In this document: in pieces, positions 57,495-64,000 of the stretch
How the letters are laid out: every line of letters starts with the position of its first letter
Numbering within the stretch: the stretch's first letter is position 1
Assembly: GCA_021209875.1 (NCBI GenBank)
Contig: JAGYVD010000008.1
Location: 2,231,501-2,295,500 of the forward strand
Reading direction: 5' to 3'
Source of the DNA: Rosellinia necatrix
Lineage: Eukaryota > Ascomycota > Sordariomycetes > Xylariales > Xylariaceae
Length of the DNA stretch: 64,000 nucleotides
Translations under genes and position numbers: made by a program
Notes under the pieces: generated by a model
The model's input: the letters and a program-made list of their open reading frames with translations, nothing else
Database searches by the model: none
What the model was told of the DNA's origin: nothing

Positions 57495-59507
57495 ATGGCC
57501 CGTCACGACGACGACGAGAAGGCCCCGTCGTCCCTCGGGCCGCCCGAGGCCGGCGCCGAGTACAATGTCGCGGCCGGGGAGGTGAACCTCGCCCAGGGCC
57601 ACCAGCTGCAGCGCGGTCTGAAGAGCCGGCACATTCAGTTCCTGGCGCTCGGTGGAGCGTGAGTGCGCCAACGTCAACATCCCAGCCCTCCGGACTCCGG
57701 TCTCTCTAACGTGTGGTCGAATAGTATCGGGACGGGCCTGTTCATCGGCAGCGGCCAGATCCTCGCGACCGTCGGCCCGGCGCCGCTCTTCATGGCCTAC
57801 CTGATCAGTACGTAGACGCGCCCAACTGTCGTTCTCCCCTTTCCCCATCCCATCCCATCCCATCCTGGTCCTCCCCGCCCGCTCTAGTGGTGTTGTAAAA
57901 TAAATAAGTAAATAAATAAATAAATAAGCTGACGTCAGGGGGCCGGGGGCGCTCTCTATAGTGATGGGTGTGGTCTGGGTGGTGATGAACGACCTCGCCG
58001 AGATGACCACGTACCTCCCGCTCAAGGGTATCTCGATCCCGTACTTCGTGGGCCGCTTCGTCGAGCCCAGCCTCGCCTTCGCGGCGGGGTGGAATTACTG
58101 GTACGCGTACGCCATCCTCGTCGCGGCCGAGATCACCGCCGGCGCCATCATCCTACAGTACTGGACGCACTCGGTGCACGTCGCCGTCTGGATCGCCATC
58201 CAGCTCCTCGTCATTCTCTTCCTCAACATCGTCGCCGTGTCCTGGTTTGGCGAGTAAGTCTTCTTCTTCTTCTTCTTCTTTTCCTCCTCCTCCTCCTCTT
58301 CCTCTTGTTTCTCCTCCCCCCCCGTTTGCCCGAAACTACTAAGACAAACTGATTAACTAACCCGCGCCCCCCTCCCCCTCTCCCCCAACTCTCTCCCAGG
58401 GCCGAATTCTGGTTCGCTAGCATCAAGCTGATCACCATCATCGGGCTCATCATCGTCGGCATCGTCCTGTTCTTCGGCGGCGGCCCGAACCACGACCCGC
58501 TGTACTTCAAGAACTGGCAGGACCCGCCGGGGGCGTTCGTGCCGTACCTGACGGGCGGGGCGTTCGGGCGGTTCCTGGCGTTCTGGACGGCGTTCGCGCG
58601 GGCGGGGTTCTCGTTCATCACGTCGCCGGAGCTGATCGCGCTGTCGGCGGGCGAGACGGTGGCGCCGCGCCGCAACATCCCCAAGGCGGCCGGGCGGTTC
58701 GTGTGGCGGCTCGCGGCCTTCTACGGGCTCGGGTCGCTCGTCATCGGCGTGCTGGTGCCCAACGACGACCCGCGGCTGCTCAGCGGCTCGTCCGACGCGT
58801 CCGCCAGCCCCTTCGTCATCGGCATCCAGCGCGCCGGCATCCCCGTGCTCAACCACCTCATCAACGCCGCCGTCCTGACCTCGGCCTGGTCCGCCGGCAA
58901 CGCCTTCTGCTTCTCCGGCTCGCGCGTGCTCTACTCCATGGCCCTCAACGGCCAGGCCCCGCGCGTCTTCACCCTCACGAGCCGCCGCGGCGTCCCCTAC
59001 GTCGCCGTCCTCTCCACCCTCGCCGTCGGCGCCCTCGCCTTCCTCAACGTCTCCAACACCAGCGCCGTCGCCTTCCAGTGGTTCTCCAACCTCTCCACCA
59101 TCTCCGGCTTCGTCGCCTGGATCGTCGTCATGGTCACCTACATCCGCTTCCGCGGGGCCATGGCGGCCCACGGCATGCTGGACGCCCTGCCCTACCGCAC
59201 CCCGCTGCAGCCCTACGCGACCTACTTCGTCCTCTTCCTCATCAGCCTCCTGACCCTGACCAACGGCTTCCAGGTGTTCGTCCCCTCCAACTGGTCCGCC
59301 TCCGGCTTCCTGGCCGCCTACATCACCATCCCCATCTTCCTGGCCCTCTACCTCGGCCACAAGCTCTGGTTCAGGACCCCGTTCGCCATCAAGCTCGAGG
59401 ACGTCGATGTCCTCACTGGCAAGAAGGAGATGGACGAGCTGGCCGAGATGGACGAGCCGCCCGTGCCGCGCAACTGGTGGGAGAAGGTATGGTTCTGGGT
59501 TGCGTAG
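57495..59507 (+). CDS. Amino-acid permease (APC superfamily, fungal YAT type)
   Basis: 548-residue, twelve-helix plasma-membrane amino-acid/proton symporter. Exons are 57495-57658, 57725-57807, 57962-58253 and 58400-59507; introns are 66, 154 and 146 bp. Intron 2 has a TAAA microsatellite and intron 3 a CTT/CCT run. Signatures: HIQFLALGGAIGTGLFIGSG in TM1 (the APC substrate-binding loop), EMTTYLPLKG at TM3, GWNYWYAYAILVAAEITAG, ELIALSAGETVAPRRNIPKA and RVLYSMALNGQAPR. The C-terminus PRNWWEKVWFWVA is typical of yeast-type permeases. Specific amino acid not predictable. Exon 4 has extreme G/C third-position use. Convergent with the GMC oxidoreductase. Confidence 0.9.
57897..57929. repeat. (TAAA)n microsatellite in an intron
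   Basis: An AAATAAATAAGTAAATAAAT-type run within intron 2 of the amino-acid permease gene. Confidence 0.85.
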
Positions 59508-59818
59508 AGTAGCATAGAGAGTTCTTTTTTTTTTTTTTAAAAAAAAAAAGAAAAATTAATAATAACACATTCTCGATCATACATTGCTCTGTTGACCCCC
59601 TATTTGTAAAGGCGCTAGCTAGCTACCCAGGTGATTATATCCAGATAGGGAGCAATCAAAATCAAGTATCCAATGCTAGACAGTGTGTACATAGGAAATC
59701 CAACTATCAATACCCATCCCCCCCCCCCTCATAATATTATATATGCCCATAATCCCCATCCGTCCCCTCCTAGGTCGTCATTTCCGCCCTACTTTCCGCT
59801 TCGCTTCGCTTCGCTTCC
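59508..59818. other. Convergent intergenic region
   Basis: 311 bp with a T14/A10 inverted-looking pair at 59,525-59,550 that may assist 3'-end formation, and C-runs at 59,718-59,729. No gene is seen. Confidence 0.5.
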
Positions 59819-61897
59819 CTACCCCCATCTCCACCCGCCCTCCAATATAACCCTCGCGGCCTTCCTCGAGATCATGTACGTCGCCAGCGCGGGGAAGGCT
59901 CCGGGGGGCGCCGGGGGAACACGGAGGCGTCGACGACGCGCAGGCGGTCGACGCCGCGGACGCGGAACGCGGCGTCGACGACGGCCATGGGGTCCGCCGC
60001 CGTGTCGCCGAGCGCGCACGTGCCCGTCGCCGCGCGCGAGTACGCCTGCGTCTTCAGCGCCTCCTTCGCCGCCTCGGCCGATGGCGGCGACAAAGGCAGG
60101 ACGCCCCCCGCGACCTCCAGCGCCTCCAGCAGCGCCTGCAGGTCCCGCTCCGCGCCGTCCTCGAAGAACCGGAAGTTCACCTCGGGCGGGTCGAGCGGGT
60201 CGGCCGAGCGCAGCGTCACCGTGCCCCGCGCGCCGTGCGGGCTCCTCTTCAGCGCGAAGGCGATCGTGGACGACGACGTGTTCGCCTTGTCGTCGTCGTC
60301 GCCGTGGGTTAGGTAGCCGGGCCAGTAGCCGTCGAAGCCGTACGGGGCGGGCCTGTTATTCGTCGTTCGCCGGGTTAGCAGTCTGGCATACACACACATA
60401 CACATACACACACGCATATACACGCACATATACGACATGGAAGATAATGAAACCGCCCAACCCCCTCAAATCCCGCGCTACTTACCATAAGACAACATCC
60501 GCCCCGCCATCCGACACAGAAGTCCGCATCTGGACCGAATACGACCCGATACTCCCGGCCCGCGACAACGACGACGACGAAAACCCCAACAGCCCAGCGA
60601 CCGACGCGACGCTGCCCTCGTAGACGTCGCCCAGGTTCGTGCCGACGCCGGGGACGTCGGCGACGACGGGGATGCCGAGCGCCCGCAGCGCCTGCGCGGG
60701 GCCGACGCCGCTCGCCATCAGGATCTGGGGCGAGTTGAAGACGCCGGCGGCGAGGATGAGCTCCTTGGCCACGTACGTGAACGCCGGCGTGACCGCCGCG
60801 GCGTCGGCGTCGCCGTCGCCGTCGGCGTCGCCGTGCCGCGGGTCGGCCCCGTAGGCGCCCGGCCCCACGACGTAGTTGACGGCCATGACCGCCGGCGGTC
60901 CGCCCGACGACAGCGGGTCCCAGACGATCCCCGTCACCGTCGCGTTCGTCTCCACGAACAGCGGCAGGTCCGGGTCCTCGGCCAGCGCGCGGCGGATGTA
61001 GTGCGCCGGGCTCGACCGGCGCCCGCGCGCGTCCGCGTGCGCCACGACGCCGAAGACCCCCGTCGTCGTCGTCGTTGTCGCTCCGCCGTCGTCGCCCCGC
61101 GGCGCGTTGATGTCGCGGCGCAGCTGTGCGCGGAGGTCGTCGTCGTCGTCGGATACGTTCGCGGGCGCGCCGGGGAGGCGGGCCAGCATCGCGCGCAGGG
61201 TCGCCGTCGCCTCCGCGTCCTCGCCGACCCACGCATCGCCGTCGCTCGCGCCGGCGCGGTTCGTCTCGAGCCAGCCGGCGAACCCGTGGCCCCGGGTCCC
61301 GTTCGGCACGTAGTGGGCGGCCTCGATCTCGGCGTAGATCTTGCGCATCTCGTCGGCCGCCCAGGACCGGTCCCCCGTGGCGTCGGCGATGCGGTCCCAG
61401 GTGTCGTCGGGGGGTAGCTCGAGGACGGCGTCGCCGGTCATGGCGCCGCCACCCAGCGCCGACGTGCGCGGGTACCAGATGCCGAGCGGCCGGGCGCCCT
61501 CCTCCGGGGGTCCGTCGTCGCCGTCGTCGGGTCCTCCTCCTCCTCCTCCCACATGGAGCGAGCCGTCCGGGGAGCGCCACGTCGTGCGCCTGTACCGGAG
61601 CTCGCGCGCGGGGTCGTCCGAGTGTTTCACGAAGAAGTCCCACCGGCTGTTCGGGCTGTTGACTGCCGCTGGCACGGCGCCGATGTCCCCGTACGTCGCC
61701 GCGTAGTGGGTCGGGTCGTCCAGCAGGTCCGGGCCCGCCTCGAGCAGGAGCACGCTGCTGCCCGACTTGGCCAGGTCGACCGCCAGCGGCCCGCCGCCCG
61801 GCCCCGACCCGACTACCACGTAGTCGTACTCCTGGCCCGCGACGCGGCCCGCCGCGAGCCAGAATGCCAGGCACGTGTAGGATATCAGTCTCGGCAT
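59819..61897 (-). CDS. Secreted GMC oxidoreductase (FAD-dependent), C-terminal frame broken
   Basis: Glucose-methanol-choline family flavoprotein. Exons on the minus strand are 61897-60486 and from 60352; the intron is 133 bp. The signal peptide [21 protein letters not shown] precedes the FAD-binding motif [19 protein letters not shown]. Other landmarks are [15 protein letters not shown] and the second GMC signature around [16 protein letters not shown]. As written the frame stops at 59,872 (630 residues), just after [12 protein letters not shown]. One more base in the G6 run at 59,903-59,908 would restore [20 protein letters not shown] and a stop at 59,819 (648 residues). Both catalytic-pair His positions seen in glucose oxidase appear replaced ([13 protein letters not shown]). 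The central region carries Gly/Asp-rich low-complexity loops. Confidence 0.82.
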
Positions 61898-62016
61898 GGT
61901 CGTGGTCGATTCGCACAGCACGTCAATGGCAAAAAGATGGAGCGAGGTTATTGGAGACCCCCCCAACAACTTCAGGTCGGGCCCTAGGTCCGTATTACGT
62001 TGTTTTCCCCCAGCAT

Positions 62017-62022
62017 CTTATA
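62017..62022 (-). promoter_or_regulatory. TATA-like element of the GMC gene
   Basis: Reads TATAAG on the minus strand, 120-125 bp upstream of the GMC start codon. Confidence 0.4.
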
Positions 62023-63007
62023 CTCGCCCGTTAGCTACAAATTGTAGCGACATCGCCCTTCTTTCCAGAGAGAGCCGTTGGCTATGCCCAATGACCGGCC
62101 CAGCTCTTTAGTTCTGTGCGCCCGCACGTATATAAATCTGCTATCCCGATATTGGTTCCCAAGCATAGCCGCCGGCATTTATTTTTTGTTGATTTCGATA
62201 GACATCTCGCTACCGCGAGAGGCGAGATTGAGGGGGGGCATTTAGCCGCAAGATGATGCAGGATCAGCCGAAGCCAGACATCAACAGACATCTCTTTGCT
62301 CTGTCCAACTGTGCGGCCGAGGCGTACTCCAAAATACCATCCAACGCCCAGGCAACCAGAGCAAATAAAAGTCGCGCGCCTTATCTGGCCACTTGATGCA
62401 CATCGAGCCAGGCTCCTGACTACGGACTCACGATGGCGCAACGCGACTACATAATCCAGGGTGTTATTTGCGCCGCGAATAGAAGGCAGCGATCTCTCTG
62501 AAGCGGGAGAGGAGTTTCGGAGTTTTGTTAGTCAGCGTAGACATATTATTAAATGCAGTCCGTTACTCCAACCCCCGATCATTCTCTGTTTTCTCGATGA
62601 CAGCTGCCTAGCCTGGGCGAGGTTGCAGCAGGAAATACCAAGCAGGTCGGTTACGCTCACCGCGTTTCACATGCTTGTGGTAATTAGTAGATGGAAGCTT
62701 CGCTCTGTTTGTCATCCCGCGCTTTCATCCCACATTGAATGGCCAAATCCACCCCGATGTGGTTCATATATCGGGTCTAAGGAGAGGGATTCCGGAGCAT
62801 GATTGAATAATCACATAACCTAGGTTAGATATGTAAGCAGGGGGACCCAGAAGGACAGGGGTTATCCCGTCATCCAGTCCCGAACAGAGCCCCCAGCGAC
62901 GCTGTGATTGGGAAAATGTCCACAGTTAGCAGCCGACCGCAGTTACCGCATTCTCCCGGTCTGCGATCACCCATCGGTCCGGCCAAGGCTTCATAGAAAA
63001 GGGGGAG

Positions 63008-63015
63008 TATATAAA
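63008..63015 (+). promoter_or_regulatory. TATA box of the dehydrogenase gene
   Basis: TATATAAA within GAGTATATAAACTAGG, upstream of a CT-rich leader leading to the ATG at 63,276. Confidence 0.5.
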
Positions 63016-63275
63016 CTAGGATTCAGCGCCGTAGGACGGGCGGCCAAAAGGTATAATAAGACAAGAAATCATCGGTTGTAAAACGGTAGCCAGTACCTAC
63101 CTATACCGACCGTCCCACGACATCAGTATTACATCGTTGTTGTCATCAACACGTCTACTATACCCCGCCTATCCACTTACACAGTTGAAGTATATCTGCA
63201 TCACCCCTCGACTTAGTTGTATTCGTTTGTCTCTTTTACGCTTATCGTCATCCGCGTCTCAAAACCAAACCCGAA

Positions 63276-64000
63276 ATGGCCGCCCCCACTAGTCAAAAGC
63301 AGTGGACCGTCACAGGGACCGGCAAAGGCTTCGAAACGTTGCAATACGTGGACGGCGAGGTGCCGAAGGTCGGCGAAAACGAGGTCCTTATCAAGCTCCA
63401 CGCCGCCTCGCTAAATTACCGCGATCTGATCATTCCGAAAGGGAAGTACCCTTTCCCGGCCCGGTTTCCCGTTGTGGCGGCGTCCGACGGCGCGGGAGAG
63501 GTCGTCGATGTTGGCCCTAAGGTGACTAAGTGGAAAAAGGGCGACAGGGTCGTCACGCTCTTCAACCAGGGCCACCAGTTCGGCCCCGTAGACATCGCGG
63601 CGACATCTACTGGTGTCGGTGGCGTCGTGGATGGTACGCTGCGCCAGTACGGCGTGTTCAATGAGACGGGTCTTGTGCGCGCCCCTAAGAATCTAAGTTA
63701 TGCTGAGGCGGCTACCCTCACATGCGCCGGTCTGACGAGTTGGAACGCGCTGTACGGCCTCAAGGCATTAAAGCCTGGCGATAGCATTCTCGTTCAGGGC
63801 ACAGGCGGCGTTAGTGTTTTCGCTCTGCAGGTAAGTCGAGCACGCCGGAAATACCCGCATAGCTACTGACATCGATACCGCAGTTCGCCAAGGCAGCTGG
63901 CGCTACCGTCATTGCGACAACATCTTCAAAAGAGAAAGAAGAGATCGTGAAGAAGCTAGGCGCAGACCATGTACTCAACTACAAAGAAGACGAGAATTGG
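63276..64000 (+). CDS. Medium-chain NAD(P)-dependent alcohol dehydrogenase / quinone reductase (partial)
   Basis: The N-terminal 224 residues of an MDR-superfamily oxidoreductase; the gene runs off the window. Exons are 63276-63830 and 63884 onward; the intron is 53 bp. The GroES-like domain reads [20 protein letters not shown] and [15 protein letters not shown]. The nucleotide-binding turn is [13 protein letters not shown], then [15 protein letters not shown] and [14 protein letters not shown]. It lacks the Cys/His catalytic-zinc pattern (NYRDL in place of CHTD), so it belongs to the zinc-independent, quinone-reductase-like or zeta-crystallin-like group. Substrate not predictable. Confidence 0.88.

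Larger units (their letters stand above)
61898..63275. promoter_or_regulatory. Divergent promoter region, GMC oxidoreductase / dehydrogenase
   Basis: 1.4 kb between divergent starts. Minus-strand TATAAG at 62,017-62,022 is 120-125 bp from the GMC ATG. Plus-strand TATATAAA at 63,008-63,015 is about 260 bp from the dehydrogenase ATG. The open frame at 62,461-62,802 is not protein-like. Confidence 0.5.

Noticed and set aside
58353..59360. 335-codon minus-strand frame
   Set aside because: Antisense shadow of the amino-acid permease caused by extreme G/C third-position use.
60375..61916. 513-codon alternative frame on the minus strand
   Set aside because: It overlaps the GMC oxidoreductase in another frame and is an Arg/Gly-rich artefact; the GMC frame has signal peptide, FAD motif and family signatures.
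1..64000. CRISPR array, bacterial operon, prophage or intact transposon
   Set aside because: None seen: the tandem repeats have no spacers, genes carry spliceosomal introns, and there are no transposase, reverse transcriptase or long terminal repeats.

Overview
This window is nuclear DNA from a filamentous ascomycete (Pezizomycotina). The gene set (Zn2Cys6 regulator, Pth11/rhodopsin-type membrane protein, Fig1, GH47 mannosidase, DAL5- and MCT-type transporters) and the many small GT-AG introns (mostly 50-160 bp, with CTAAC/CTGAC-like branch sites) point to a Sordariomycete-like fungus. The species cannot be fixed from sequence alone. I find 17 multi-exon or single-exon protein genes with recognisable or supportable structure, one tRNA gene, and long gene-poor stretches rich in microsatellites and in ACCT/TACC-type repeats.

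Layout. 1-14.9 kb: a tyrosine phosphatase, an unusually long gene-free interval of 11.7 kb, then a folliculin/Lst7-type gene. 16.7-28.6 kb: an accessory block with a DAL5-type anion transporter (-), a seven-helix rhodopsin-like protein (+), a secreted dienelactone hydrolase (+), a Zn2Cys6 regulator (-) and a monocarboxylate-type transporter (+). The last two diverge from a shared 438-bp promoter. 30-31 kb: Fig1. 34.4-39.2 kb: an MFS drug-type exporter and a P450 that face each other. 41.0 kb: a tRNA-Lys gene. 41.9-44 kb: a GNAT acetyltransferase and a small orphan ORF. 48.6-51.6 kb: a large GH47 alpha-mannosidase. 54.5 kb: an unknown membrane-anchored protein. 57.5-61.9 kb: an amino-acid permease convergent with a secreted GMC oxidoreductase. 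63.3 kb to the end: a medium-chain dehydrogenase cut by the window edge.

The strongest observation is the tRNA-Lys(CTT) gene at 40,952-41,108 (minus strand). It is a perfect 73-nt cloverleaf interrupted inside the T-arm by 84 bp. The insert starts GTATGT, carries GCTAAC 13 nt before its end and finishes CTAG, so it has every hallmark of a spliceosomal intron of this genome, at a position where eukaryotic nuclear tRNAs do not normally carry introns.

Three genes (the Zn2Cys6 regulator, its divergent MCT transporter and the GMC oxidoreductase) each have an otherwise coherent reading frame broken by a one-base length change in a G/C homopolymer. These are either sequencing errors or young pseudogenes.
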